A stretch of DNA of 64,000 bases from Prunella strophiata (Eukaryota; Chordata; Aves; Passeriformes; Prunellidae): positions 37,496,990 through 37,560,989 of the forward strand of contig JAZBQD010000014.1 of assembly GCA_036583965.1 (NCBI GenBank). The letters are read 5' to 3'. The notes under the pieces are model-generated. The model was not told the origin of the DNA. It did not search any database and saw only the letters and a program-made list of their open reading frames with translations. A program made the translations under genes and the position numbers. Shown piece after piece: positions 33,401 to 47,200 of the stretch (position 1 is its first letter; each line of letters opens with the position of its first letter).

Positions 33401-36400
33401 CAAAACCTGCATCTCCCCACAGATGTTTCCAGCAAGGGATGGGAACTGGGCTAGTCTCTGAGGCAGGGGTTGAGGAACCAGGATCCCCACAGTTCATACC
33501 TGTCTCTGTTTCACTGTCTAGCCCTTCATATAGAATCTAACCTCTGCATGTAGTAGTTCAGCTTCCTGTAAAAAATTCTGGTTTCTTGGGGTTGTGAAGA
33601 GACCCAACTCCAATTAATAACTCTACTGCCAGCCCTCTTCCTCATCCAAGGACAGAGTACATTTTAATATGATACATCTGCCAGAAATTTACTCTTGTGG
33701 AAGAGGAAGCAAATGCTTCACTGTCAACAAGACTGCAGCTCTTATGTGTTTTTGGTTTTTTTGCTCTAAAGATGGTGTTTAAATGTAGAGGGATAAATTT
33801 TCAGAACACTTTTGAACTACATAATGAGTATTGCTAATAGCCCTTTCTTGACTTGGCAGCACAGTCTTCAAGGTTATTTAGCAAAGTACAGAATGTACAT
33901 CAAACAAAATAAAAAGTTAATTTTAATATGTCTTTGCAAAATAAATATAAAAGTAATCAATTTGGCTTTTCATTTTTAATTTTACCTTTTTGTTTAGGCT
34001 ATCAATAAAAACAACCTTGAAAATGTAACATAAGAAGAGTTAGAGAGGAGTGATGGAGGAACAATAAAACAAGGATGAATGCTAGTCAGTACAGAATGTC
34101 TTTGATCATTACAAAGCTAATTACTGAGAAAGACAGCTCAGTGTGCATGAATGCAGAATAATGATGAGTTTGGTAAATACTTACTGCACAATACATATGT
34201 ATTTGTGTGCCTGGAGAGAGGGTGCTTAACAAGGAAGCAACAGAGGGAAATCAAAGCATGTGTGCATCACTGCAATAGCAGGATGCAGGGAAGGAAGAAC
34301 TTCAATCCATCTTACTTGGAGGCACAGTTAGTGCTGCAATGAGCTTCCACTATGCATTAGTTGTTCTATTCCTACCAAATGGGCTGTAAATCTCTATAGG
34401 TGCTATAAACAAAACCAAGTAATTCCCACAAGGTTTCAATATAGGTCAAGGCATAATTTAAAAACTGACTTGAAACATGGAGTATTGCCTAAACCATTTT
34501 CAATTTTGCTTTGTTTGGCAAGAATTCTGTGGGCACACATGCATGTCCTGTCAGTGAGGAAGACAGGTTACTGTCAAGCAGCTTGTGTACATGAATATAA
34601 GGCTTATGCCCAAAATAAGTTTGGAGGAAAACCCCACCTAACCCCAAACCTGTTGACATTGACACCAGTGAGCATTGAGATGTTCACCCCCAGCAAGGTC
34701 CTGCTTGCTGCATCCAGCTATGCAAACTTCCTTCCCCTGGCAAGAGTTTAGGCAGGGGTCCTCTGGCCAGGCATGGGTTTGCAGCAGAACTGTGCTTTTT
34801 TGGAACAAAGATCAGCATGATGGTTCTGATGCTGCATTGGCAGAGCTTGAGCTGGCAGTAGAAGTTGCTACTCTGCTTTACCTAGACCCAGACAGGATGG
34901 GGCTATTTCCATTGGGTTCTGCCTGCTTCAGATCCTTCCTCAGGCACCAAAAACCATCCAAATTGCTGTAAACAATCCCATGCAACACTGCTCTCAACTT
35001 CCCATAAATTCCAACACAAAAAGGAATGGGAAATACATTTCTCTGAGCAAAACAGGTGAAAAAAAAAATTGACACAGGTTAACAAAACATTGTACCCCAA
35101 CATGTTCCCAAAATGTCACCTAGTGACTGCTACTGGAGAAAAGACTACAGTTTCAGCCCCAAAACATCAGCTACATGCCATCAAAACCCAGGGTTAGCTA
35201 GCACCAATGTGTTTTCAGCAGCCTATCTGAAGACTTTACAGTCACAGTTTTGCTTGCTGAGATGTTTCTTCGCACCAAAATATTTGGTCTGTACCTTTAA
35301 TCTTTATTTATTACCTTGTATTTTCCAAGAATAGACAAGACATTTTGTTATTCTGCTAGTATTCTTAGTTGCCAATATTTGTTATTGAATCACTTGCCCA
35401 TCAAACTGAAGCTCATAAATTTCCTGATCTGGCATAGTTTTAAAAAAGCAATTAATTTTCCCTTTATCTTGCCATTTAATATAATGAAAAAAAAAAATTA
35501 CTGAGACATCCTCATCCCACACCTGTGCTTGGAAGCTCACTCTTCATTATTGCTTTGTGTTGACAATTCTGCTGCCCGTTTTCAGTCTCCTCTCTGTTGT
35601 TGCCAGCCTGAACTAAATTAACTTTATCAATAAGATCTTGAGATAATATTTTAAATGCTCCTCATGATGTATTGCTTCTTGTACATGTCTCCATTAGCAA
35701 AAAAGCAGGGAAGTTCACAGGACACTATGTTTAATACAGCAGAATCATTTACTGCCTGTGATCACTTATGCAGATACTTGCAGATTAATAACATATGCTC
35801 TGTAATTTTTATAAAGACTTAAAATGATTCCATCAAAAGCAAGAGACACTAGCTAACTCTGTAATTTCCATATATTTTTTCCTTTTGTATCAGACCCACT
35901 TTTCATGATTTTTCAGAAAAAAATAGTAAGGATCTAGGCTACCTGCTGTTTAGGTGTGCTGACTGTTGTATATTTGGTCCTTCCAAACTACTCTCCCCCT
36001 GCCTAAGAACAGATTTCCCAAAAAATTTCACAGTAATTTTTCAATTGTCTCAAACATTATTCTTCAGAGGAATAGTGCAGAAAAATACAATTCAGCCCTT
36101 TGGATTCCATGGAAGATTTCATTCTTTGCCAAACCCATGCCCCTTCCAACGTTTCACACTGCCTTAGGTGGGAGCTGTCTCCCTGATGCCCCTGGGTCAT
36201 GCTCCCTCCCCACAGCCCCACACCCTGGCAGTGCTCCTGATATCCAGGCCCCTGGCAATGCCAGGTATTACATCCTGGAGATGCTGTTGGATGGACACAG
36301 CAGTGGAGAGCGTGTGGCTGCCCTGCTCCTTCTGCTGTGGGTACCATGAGACAAACCAGCCTACTGCAAGAGGGGAAATTAATTGATTCTGCTGTATGAG

Positions 36401-39400
36401 GTCCAAATAGTTGAAGTATTTTGTCCAGAAACCCTCAGCTGCTGAACAAGCAATTATGTGAAAGAGCTTACAGGGTTGATTTTTTTTCCAACTGCTTTTA
36501 GTGAATGGCAATTGGCATGCAAATAAAAATAAGTATAGAACTTATGCTAGCTGAAACATTATGAACAAGTTATATTATTAAAATTAAAGTTTGAGCTCCA
36601 TTAGCTCATTAAATTAAATTACAGAGTTTGCTTTTCTTTAAAGCAATGTCAGAAGTAGTACTGAGTTTCTGGGAGAGTTATTTTCAATTGATTGCTGTAT
36701 GTGCTGTTTGGAGACTGTGTACTCTAGGTGTGTATGCAATTTTACAGCTATGCCAACACATTTTATAATATAATTTTACATGCAAATTGCAGCTGTGTAG
36801 TGTAATAAGCTATTCTTTTTTCTTTTTACAGCATCTCCAGCCATGCATCCAATGCACACAGAGCTATTTTTTGGCTTACCAGACTTCAAACCATTCGACC
36901 ACCAAAGAGCTGTGAGTCAAGCACAGTGCAAGCAATGGCAGCATTCGGGCTCGTGTATCAAACCAGAAGGGGAATTGTGCAGCCTTCTCAAATACCAAAC
37001 TTTGGGGCTGATTCATTCAGCGGGGCTGTGACCTGACAAGGCAGGATGATTAATTGCACACATATTCCCTCGGAGGTTTTCCTGCTCATGCTTTCTGCAG
37101 CAAAGATTGTTAGCTTGACAGATCAGCATAGCAGCCTCTTAAGATGCCAGGAAGGGAAGCGGTTGGTTTCTGATTGAAAGTTAATGGAGGAACAGCAGCT
37201 GTTCCACGCTGAGGGGGAAAAAAAACCCCAAACCAAACAGGCTTTGATTCTCAGAGAAAACCACACACGGGAATAAGCTGATTTTTCAATAACTCTGGCT
37301 ATGGGATTTCTGTCAGGAATTGAAAGACCATATTTGCATGATATAATAGGCGTCATAATTAGAAATTCAGTTGTGCTTTCTCTCATCTGATTATTGAAAT
37401 ATAAGCCATGGCATGAGTGTTTTTCTTTTCTGATTAAGCACTGTTTTAGGTGTCTCCTCTTCCACCTGTTTGTTCTTGATACTTTGGCCATTTAGGCTAA
37501 AGTTTGCAGACACCCTGATTTGACAGGCAGCTCCTGTATTTGCAGAGCTGAGCAGAGATGCTTGCACAGCTCTTCCCTTCTGTTCACAGGCAATCCACAC
37601 TGTCCCACTGTTGGACCAGCCCCACTGCCAATTTCAAATAGTTTTCATTTTTCAAGTAAGTCTTAACAAATTGCATTAGACACTTCCTCACGAATACTGA
37701 AGCCCTACCACTTTATCTATTAAAAGAATTTAAACATTGACCAGTGTTTCCCCTTCTGCTCTGAGTTTGAATTAGGCTGTTCATTCAGCAGCTATATTTT
37801 CTAACTTTCTGAAATATTTTCTGTTACTGGCCACACAGAAACACATAAGCAGGAAAAAGGCAACAAAAAAATGCTTCTATTACTCCAACTTTTAAAATGA
37901 GGGTAAGAAACTAGCAGAGAGAGATTCTGTATAGACAAATTGACTTAATTGCACTACATGAAAGAGAAGGCAGGTCTTACTGAAGCAGAGCAGTAGACAG
38001 CATGCCAGAACAAAATTCCTCAAAGCAATGGCATATAAATATTGAATAAAATGCAAAAGCCAACTCTGCAGATGGCTTTGGGGAAAGCAGCCGCTCTGGC
38101 TGCAAATATGTTTCAGAGAATACACCACAAAACCTGGAAATCTGCAAAGCCAAGGGGGAAATCAGTGAATAATCCACTAGAGGGAAATCCCCAGCTTCCA
38201 CAGTCAAGTACAGGGATTACAAAGACATTTCTAAATCAGTGAGGGATGGGATGAGACAGAAGACTGAATGTTAGGATTTTGAGTTTTCCCCTCAGCATCC
38301 CATACTGGCATGCCAGGCATATACCTACTGCTGGTCTTTGGATACCAATTTTGATATTTAACTTGGGGTGTTGATCTCTCAGCAAAACAATTTAATATCA
38401 TCTCTGTAGCCATAACTTTCTTCCAGAGGCCTTTGCAAAAGGCATTTCCAACAGATTTAAATATATGATTGCCAACCAAGTGAGCTGCATCCGCTCAATT
38501 TGCTTCTTGCCTTTTGCTCAGAGAACCAGCTGCAGGATTCACTCACAAAAGCTTCTGGAGCAAAGAAAGAGAGGATTTTGTTAATCTGGATTTGTGAGCC
38601 CCAAGCTACTGGTTTAAAATTTCATGATGAATCTGTGTCACTGTATATTTCCTTCTCCCTTGGGAAAACAAAGAACAAATGTATGTAGAAAATCAGGCTT
38701 ATTTCTCTTAACTGTAAGAAGCTACCAAAGAGAAATAAATGAAAATAACTTGGCATCACCTTACTCAGATAACCAAAGCACCCCACACCTGCAGCTTTAT
38801 GTGATTTGCAGAGTGGGAGTAAGTAATATCTATTATAGCAAGTCAGACACACAATGCAGTGTTTCTGTGGGCTGCTGAGGCAAAAGAATTGCAGTGGATG
38901 CAAACAAGGCCACAGGAGTGAGACACAAGTGAAATGAAACACAGTGTCCTTTGCAGGACAGCTCTTTCAGAAGTTTGCAGGCTTTCCTCTGAGAGGCTGA
39001 GAGCTCACAACCTCTCTGCACCCAGTATATCCAGCACTGTTCTTTTCAGTAGGCTGAGACAGAAGGTTCCAGTGTGAGCTGGACAGCAGGCACCTTCAAA
39101 GTGGCCGATGTTTAACACAAAGAATTGGAAATTTTTCCTGCAAGAGGTATTTTTCATCTACAGGACTGGAGGTGCTTGAACATGGGCAACCAATGCCAAC
39201 TGGATCTTTCACACAGAGCAATGTGCCAAGAAGCACCAAGTTCCTACCCCTACAAACACATTTCCTTCACTTGCTTTCAGGGAACAGCTATCCCAGTGTG
39301 GACTGGGAGCACAGGACACTCCAAAAGTCACATAGTGAGTAAGAAGGGAAGCAGTGAATGACCTCCAGTCACTCTGCTGCCCTTGCCATGCATCAGCCTT

Positions 39401-40489
39401 GTCACTGGGCACCACAGTGTGTACAAGAAGTCTTATGGAAATCAGTTCTAAAACACACAACACAATTAATCTGAAAAGGACACTGGGCAATGCAAGCAGG
39501 TTTGTCATCGTGCCTTGTGCCAACTAAGCTTTCAGGCTTTCAAATCTAGCACTTTTCTCATCCTCAGGAGATATTTCTGCTATGTGTTAAAATCACAACA
39601 AACCCCAAGGTATTTACACACAATACTAAGAATATCAGCGATTAGTACAATGCACAGTGTGTTTAGAATTGCAGAATTGTTAACGTAGATTAAAGTGCTT
39701 TGCCAGTAATCACTCACTTTCCTGACCTAGCCACATGGCTTTTCCATTTTGCTACACTCCAGTGCTGCCAAGCTGCAGAGCTGGTCCCAGGAGGGGCAGC
39801 CCTGTGGGGGCAGTGACAAGTGCCATGAAACTGCTCTGGCCCCAGCCCCTGACTATGGCACACAAAAATGTGCTCTGGGAGATTGCCAGAAACATGGAAC
39901 TCTCCATGCTGAGCAAGTGGACTACAGCTGGTACTGCCATCACACCCAGCAGGGAGCTGGGGCAAGCAGAGCAAGCAGACCCAGCAAGATTCCATGCCCA
40001 CACTGCCGTGTGTTTTCTGGAGCATCCTCTGGGAGGCAGCCCTCATGGAGCTGCTGTGCCTGGGATGGGCAGTTCAGCAGCAAACACACACAGCCCTGCA
40101 AGGAGCTGATGTCCTTCCTGGTGGTGTGAGTCACCAGTGACACACAGGCTCTCCTCAGCAAGCACTCAGGCACTCCACTATTTGGGCAAGATGCTGGTAA
40201 AACTTACTCCTGTAAAACCATTGGTGTAAAATCCCTGCTCCTTACAGCCTGGAGCATTTGTGAAGAGGGTATCTGAGAGGGGACAAGAAAAACTGTAGGG
40301 ACTGAATACCACTGAGGCAATAAAGTTAGATCCAGCATTTAATCATCTTTTTCAATAACTGTTTCATTTTCTTTAGAAGTATTTCTGAGAGATTTCTACA
40401 TTTCATCACAGTGAATGGGTGACGATGAAAGATTTTGTCTAGACAGAAGGTAAAGTTTGAATTTTAAAATTATGTTCTACACAGTGGGG
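27488..40489. other. intergenic DNA between PTPRB and KCNMB4, no supported gene
   Basis: About 13 kb without a recognisable coding exon, RNA gene or full mobile element. GC-richer islands at about 28.2-29.3, 31.1-31.4, 32.5-32.9, 36.1-36.35 and 39.7-40.1 kb carry overlapping ORFs of 60-166 codons on both strands, as expected by chance in such composition. None shows a domain I recognise. The AT-rich stretch 33.7-36.8 kb looks featureless. Confidence 0.6.
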
Positions 40490-40620
40490 AAAAAAAAAAA
40501 ACCTAACCAGCACAATGTTACATTTGCCTTAAAAAAAAAAAAAAAAAAAAAAAAAACCGGAAAAGAAAAAGAAAAAGGAAGGAAAAAAAAAAAAAAAAAG
40601 AAAACAAACAAAGAAAACCC
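40490..40620. repeat. A/purine-rich simple repeat
   Basis: Two A homopolymers (26 nt at 40531-40556 and 17 nt near 40583-40599) with gaaaaa and ggaagg interspersions, almost entirely purine on the plus strand. ORFs here encode poly-Lys and are not genes. Confidence 0.9.
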
Positions 40621-40841
40621 AGAAAAGTTAAAGCCCCCAAAACAATCAAATTTTAATATTTTGGAAATATGTTCTATCTAAAGTAAATATTTTAAATATT
40701 TAATATTAAACATTAGCAAAGATCACTTTGTGGAGATGAAAGTGACATCATGAGGGAGTTTCATAAACTGTCTCAATTTCTGGGTAGCTGCTCTTCAGCA
40801 CTAACAGCACACAGCATATTTGGTGCAGTGTAGATTTTCTC

Positions 40842-40860
40842 TTTTTTTTTTTTTTTTTTT
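40842..40860. repeat. poly-T run near the end of KCNMB4
   Basis: Nineteen T residues, which is an A-tract on the KCNMB4 sense strand about 208 bp after its stop codon. It could cause internal priming in cDNA data. No AATAAA was found on the minus strand between it and the stop, apart from an AATAAA-containing stretch inside the coding end itself. Confidence 0.85.
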
Positions 40861-41067
40861 GGTAGAATATACTTATTTAGTGCCATAGCAGAAGAAGCAA
40901 TTAGCAGGCATTTCACGGGGCAATCTCCCAAGAACAGTCCTGAGACAAGAGCTACTCCACCACAGATCAGAGCCTGGAAGGAGATGCAGCTGGGTGCCCC
41001 GCAGGCCTGCAGGTGTGTCAGGCTGCCCCACCTGAGACCTTCTTGCAGGTTTTTCTTTTCCTGCCAC

Positions 41068-41236
41068 TCACAAATGCTTCTTCTTTTTTATTGCCTCTGC
41101 CCTGATAGCCAAGCTCTTGGCACAGATGGTCAGGAGCACGATGAGGACTCCAACCAGGAAAGTCACCACGGGCCAGAGGAAGCAGTGCAAGAGAACAGTC
41201 TCATCATGGGTGCGCTTCAGCATCACGTCATCCGGC
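41068..41236 (-). CDS. KCNMB4: KCNMB4 exon 3: TM2 and C-terminus
   Basis: Acceptor ctttcacag, then the completed Arg codon and [18 protein letters not shown], the TM2 core [18 protein letters not shown], and tail [17 protein letters not shown] with TGA at 41070-41068. It encodes the second membrane span and cytoplasmic tail. The lysine-run codons include an AATAAA string, which is coding here. Confidence 0.97.
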
Positions 41237-44200
41237 CTGTGAAAGGAGGAACAGAAGTGGAGAAAATATAAATCAATATAATATTGTCAATTCATAAGTG
41301 GAAGTCATCCAACATGGTAAGATTAAAGGTGATTTATTTGACAAAGTGTTAGAAAATGATTAAGTGGACTATTTCATTCACTGCTTGCATTTGCCTTTTT
41401 ATCACCAGTGCTCATGGCAGACTGTGAGAGCTTTCCACTTGCAGTGTTTATAGGCTAACAAGTTCACTTGGATTAAAAAAAGGAAAAAAAAGAAAGAAAA
41501 AAAATTGTTGGTGCTCTAGATCTTCCAGCGAATGTGGTCATGACAAACAGCTATGAGAAATACAGTATCACACTGACTGTGGATTGCAAAACCACTCTGG
41601 CAAAAACATAATACCTGACAGCATTTTTACATATCTACCTCAAATGTTATCAGGCCTTGAGTAGGCTCCTACAGGGACAATTTGGTGAGACTCCCTTGAA
41701 GGTCTGAACCTCCTTGCCTCCACCAGCAGCATCTAATACACAGTCATGGTGGGGTCTGTGACAGGTTTATGCATTTCCAAAAGGAAACGGAGGGAAGAGG
41801 AGAATTGAGGTGGAAGCATCTTGAGGCATTTGGAAATTTAGCTGTGCCACATGTCTGAAAGATCTGCTGTCTATCTGCCTCTTCCAAGTCTGGAATGTTG
41901 TTGGAGAAATGTGATGGCAGATTTTCCTCAGCTCTGGCTCTTTCTGCTCCCCCTTGCAGTTTAATAGTTATTATATCAGTCTCGTGGCATTTGCACTTTG
42001 CTCTTGCTTTCCCATCGCCAGCCAGAGACACACAGTCTGCTGGAAAACTATCTGCAAAGGAGAGAAAGAGAACTTTCTCCAGCTAGTGAAATATCCAAAG
42101 TCTTGACTCACGTTGGTCCTCACTCACATCAAACACTCCCATCACATGTCACTTCACCAAGTGCCACCTGACACTTCTTGGAGCAACACACCTCACAGCC
42201 TAAAGTCCTGGCAAACCAGGCTCATCCAGCAATGTCCTGGGAATCAAGGTCTCCTAACATGGTGGCACATGGGAGCAGATACCTGCTCAATGATTGTGCT
42301 GTCTCTCCCATGATAGCTTTGTCCTGATCAGAAAGGAGCCCTAAGCAAGAATTCTCTGTCAAGGAAAAAGAAAGGACTCTTTTTCCTTCCCTGAGAAATT
42401 GAGTGGAGATGCTTGCAAGTCTACAGAGTTATATCCATCCTTAGGGAGCTACTGGAGCCACACTGCCAAGCTACACCTGATGCCAGATTAATTACACCTG
42501 CATTTGCATTTGGGGTCTCTCACCCCAAATTGCTGCGTGGAGAATCCTCTGCCCTGTGCCAGCCTGAAAGTCCCTGAGGGCAGCACCATTTGTCTCTCTT
42601 TGCTTCTGTAGTAAGGAGCAGAATAAAACTCTGATTGTGAGTGGCTCAGCTATATAACATTTGGAATTCAGCAGCATAAAAAGATATCAAAAGAATCCCA
42701 GGTGTATTCAGTAGTGGAATTCTGCACAACCAAAATCCTCCAGATATATAAGCAGGCATAGGTAGAGACTATAAATTGAATAAAGCAGTATTAACTTCAT
42801 GGGTGCAAACTCACCAACATGTGCACCTGAACAGAGAAATCCTCTCACAAGGGCCATAAGCCTGCTCCCCCACAGTTACTGTACCCCCACCCGGGAACAA
42901 CAGAGTTCTAAGTGGCAAGGAGGTCATAAGTGGCAACACTCAACCTTCACAGCTCTGACCTTACTAGTGACATGGAATTTTAAGCATTTTTTTTAAGCAG
43001 ATGTTAGTTCTAAAATAAGGGACAAGCAAAAACCTAGAAAATTGGATTCAATTAAAGGAAAGGAAGTGTGATTGGGGAAAGTAAGATATCCTTTAGACTG
43101 AATCTTAAATGTTTTGAAAAACACAGGTACCAGAGGTAACAGTGATGGATGTCAGACACTCATTATAGATGTGACTATGACTTAGTTATTTAAAAGAGTT
43201 TCCCTTTTAGAAAAGAGTCAAGGACAATGCCTTTAAGTAAGTTTTGAGCTGAGGTTTGGGTTTAGATGGATATTACTGCTATTTTTAGGTACAGCAAGAG
43301 TCCCTGAGCACTGGAGTGGCCTGACCATGACTCCTGTGTGCAGTTTTGGGTGCCACTATATAAGACAGATGTTCAGCTGTTGGAGAGCATCCAAAGGAGG
43401 GACATGAGGAAGGTGAAGGGCCTTGAGGGGAAGCCATATGGTAGTGGCTGAGGTCACTTTGTTCAGTATGGAGAAGAGAAGATTGAGGGGAGACCTCATT
43501 GCTTGTCACTTCCTACAAGGGGAAGAGCAGGGGCAGACACTGATCTCTTCTCTGTGGTGCCCAGTGACAGAACCCAAAGGAATGGTCCTAAGGATTGTGT
43601 CAGGGAGGTTCAGGTTGGATATTAGAAAAATGTTCCTCATCCATGGGGTGGTTGGGCACTGGAACAGACTCCCCATGGGAAGTGGTCATAGCACCAAGCC
43701 TGTCTGAGTTCAAGAAGCATTTGGACAATGCTCTCAGCCATATGAGTGACTCCTGGGAATGGTGCTGTGCAGGGCCATTAGCTGGATTTGATCATCCTTG
43801 TGTCTTCCAATTCAGAGCATTCTGTGATTCTGTGGCACTTGAAACACAGTAATGTAACTGCTTTGGGTTTGCTTGGCAAAGCTAGCAGTTTTGACTTTTC
43901 ATGCTACTTTTTTAAAGGTGACCTGCCTGCTCCCACAGTCTGAAGGATTGTTGTTTCACTTGGAAACAGAAATGGAAAGGTGCTCTGTCCCTGAGGGAAG
44001 ACTTCTCATGGTAAAGACCTGTCTTTGCTGTAAAGCCTAAAAGCATAACTCTCCTGGTACTGAGGCAGTGATATTGAATCCAAAGGAGGTACATCATGCC
44101 TAGAAATGTGTTTCTTTTCCCTGTGAAAATCAGCCAATATAATTAAATTTGTTGCCTTTCTCCTGTAAGTACAGTGTCTTTAATAAACCTGTCTTTGCTC

Positions 44201-47200
44201 TGTGACTTTATGTGGTACTTCAGTTCAAAGATGTTGGCAGAGGGGTTGTGCATATTCACCCTAAGCTTGATTGTTTGCAGTCTCCTCTCTCTAGCAATGC
44301 TGCCATTCAGGTTTCCAGCAAATGTAAAGCCTCTTGAGGGGATGCACCCAAAATCCTAACACCAGCTATCCGTGCACAAAACAGCAGCAGAGGCAAGAAA
44401 GAGACCTAGTGGGACAAAAGGGGGAAACCCTGCAGTGATTGCAAGCCATGCTCAGGCATTCAGAGCTGGCTCTTGCTGTGAACAGTGATGGCCACTGTGC
44501 AGCACCACCACTGCCCAGCAGCAGTCCCAGGGTGAAACAGCAACAAACTGAAAAAAAAAAAAATCCCTGAAGAAGCCTTTGCCTTAACCCTGAAAACACA
44601 GCTATCTCTATCACTGAACAGACAAGGAGGAAGGAATTTTGTTTTCATTGCTAAAAGGTGAGACCAGGACTTATTTTTAGCAGGACTTTGAGCTCAGGGC
44701 TAGACCCTTGTGGAGCTTTGAGCAGGGCTAACTGGATTAGTTGCATTATAAAACACATCCCTGTTAGGTTCTGCCAGGTAGTTCACCAGATAAAACTGGC
44801 CTCCATCAGAGCCTTCAGAGCATTTACTGAACATCATGGGGAGAATTGCAGTGCAGGGATTACCAAAATGCCATATAGGACCAAAAGGTTACAGGCACAT
44901 AAACATTTCAGTCATCACTTATAAACCAAACTGTGAACCTAATGTCACACAACAACAGCTGACAGAGGTGGAGGTGCAGGATAGGGAAACCTTACAAATG
45001 TTTTTGTATTCAAACAAGCTGGATTTGAAGATGTTTGCAATACACTGACTTTTTCTCCCACAGGTATTCACATCCCTTCACTCTGACAAGCAGCCATTTT
45101 TTCCCTTATTGTTGCAAGATGCAGAGATCCTCAGCTGGGTGGCTGCATGCAGAGGCAGCACAGTGTCTTACTGACAGTCAAGTCTTCCCCCCTCAGGCCC
45201 AAGCACTGCTCCACAGGTGGAGGGAATTAATTTAGAAAACTGTGAAGTAACAGAGCAAACCAAGATTTATGTTCCAACATTTTATGGATGAGCAGCCTTA
45301 CTACCTGAGCAGCCTTGGCTTGCACACATAATTATTCTGAGATAAGTGGGAGCCCTGCAGGGCACCCCAACAACATACAGGTTATCACTAATCACTTGAC
45401 AGGGTTTGCTCTTCAAATCTCTGATGAATTTGTGTACAGCATCCTGCAGCAAACACAGAGGAGGTTAAAGCATGGCTGGCTCATCTGCTGTGCCACAGCA
45501 AAGGAAACACAGAGTGTTCTTTTGTATGGGACGAGCCCAGAATTAACAAGCAATAATGCCATATAAATCAGCCACCAATAAGAAATGACTTGACACAGGT
45601 TGCTCTGCCTGTCTCTGCATGGCATCAGACAGTGAGGTCTCAGCTCATGGCAATCTTAGTTTCTCTCTTTTTTGTTCTTGTCATGGATGTCAATGACACC
45701 TGGAACATGAAGAAATCAAGTGACAGGATCTTCCCCATCCTGCCTGTCCCTGCAGGCCTCCTGCTTTAGGGCATGCAGCTGTGGCCCTTGTTTGCATGAG
45801 GTCATGACTGCAGGACTGCTGGGACACTGGGTGTGAGACCCAGAACACCAAAGCCCTAGAGCTCAGTGCCTTCTCAAACCTTTGGCAACAGCCTGAGAAC
45901 TTCATCTGAATTTCTCCTTTATTTTAGAGTCTGAAACACTGTAAGTTCATTTCTGCTGTGCTGGGCTTCCCTCAGACTGGGATATCATCATGCCAGCAAA
46001 CAGGCACCTTCACCAGAGATCCAGAAAAGCAGCTTGAACCCCTTGTCCCAAAGCTTGTCAGAGAAGAGTGCAACACTAAAGTTAAGTGCCTACAGTGGCA
46101 AAGCAAAACCTCCCTCTTCAGCAAAGCACAGAGCTCCAAGACAAGCTTTGGTTCCCTAAGATAAATGTCAGGCAGCTAATTTTGCTGGGCAGTTTGATTT
46201 ACAGTGACTAAGAATGGTTGGAATTGGCAAGTCTGCTTCTCATCCCTTTTGCATAACTTTAAACTGCAAGAATGGCACCCCTTTTTTTTTGTATTTTCAA
46301 AGTAACTTGGTGACCCCACCAAACTGAAAGGGAGATGTTACCAACAATACATTCTGCATGCAGCAACAGTTCTGACAATGAAGATGAAGAAAATTCGATG
46401 AAGAGGAGAAGATGTTCATTCACTGCCTGTATATTTACCTAGAATTTTATTCTGGTGTTTCAAGAGAGGGAGTATTAATATTACAAATACTACATTCTCT
46501 AAGGAACTATTTATTATATTTCTTATACAGATTGACAGAGAAAAGTTAGCTTATCCACACAGTGAAAAAATACTGTCAGAAAACATGCACACTTCTATTT
46601 TGAAGGGAACAGATTTCTCCCTCTGTTTGTTATGGTTTCTTTTCACTGCTTTGCAGGCTGCTTAGTCATCATTGCTCTAAAAGTACACCCAAGCAAGCAC
46701 ATTCCTAGTCAGCAGAACTTATCTCCCAAAGCTCATTGCTATCTCCAGAGGAAAATAGATGGTGTACACATTTCAGTTTAGACTATCTTCCAGTATCTCT
46801 GGCAGCAAGCCTCTCTTATCCTGTGTATGAATTGATGTATGATCAGCAAAAGGCAGTGTTTCAAGGCAGCCATTGTGCTGGCAAGAACTTTTAGCAGTAT
46901 AGGATTCAGCATCTTTAGGGGAAAAAACCTTTCCTGAGTGCTGCACAATTTCTCAGTGCCAGCTTATATAAATGTCAGATGCTAGGCAGCATGCAGCCTT
47001 TGCAGAAAAGCCTTGTCTTAGCTTCACCAAAACCTAATGTGAGAATCAGCTCCCATAGCTCTGGACACCTACCACCCTAAACTCCTTTACAGGAGAGAAA
47101 TAAACATTTCTGGGCATCTGACCTGTATCAGGCATTTACTTTGGGGTGACATAAAAGGCTCCTGTTCCTCTCCACTGGCTAAAAAGGTCACACAGTTACC

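Noticed and set aside
36831..37031. Possible exon after a ttttttacag-like acceptor
   Set aside because: The splice-like AG and short ORF lack a donor with matching frame and any recognised protein. Probably intergenic chance.
40457..40681. Lys-rich ORF
   Set aside because: Translation of the A-rich simple repeat.
43423..43852. Two ORFs as possible genes
   Set aside because: Both lie in the CR1 LINE and are frame-shifted remnants of its reverse transcriptase end.
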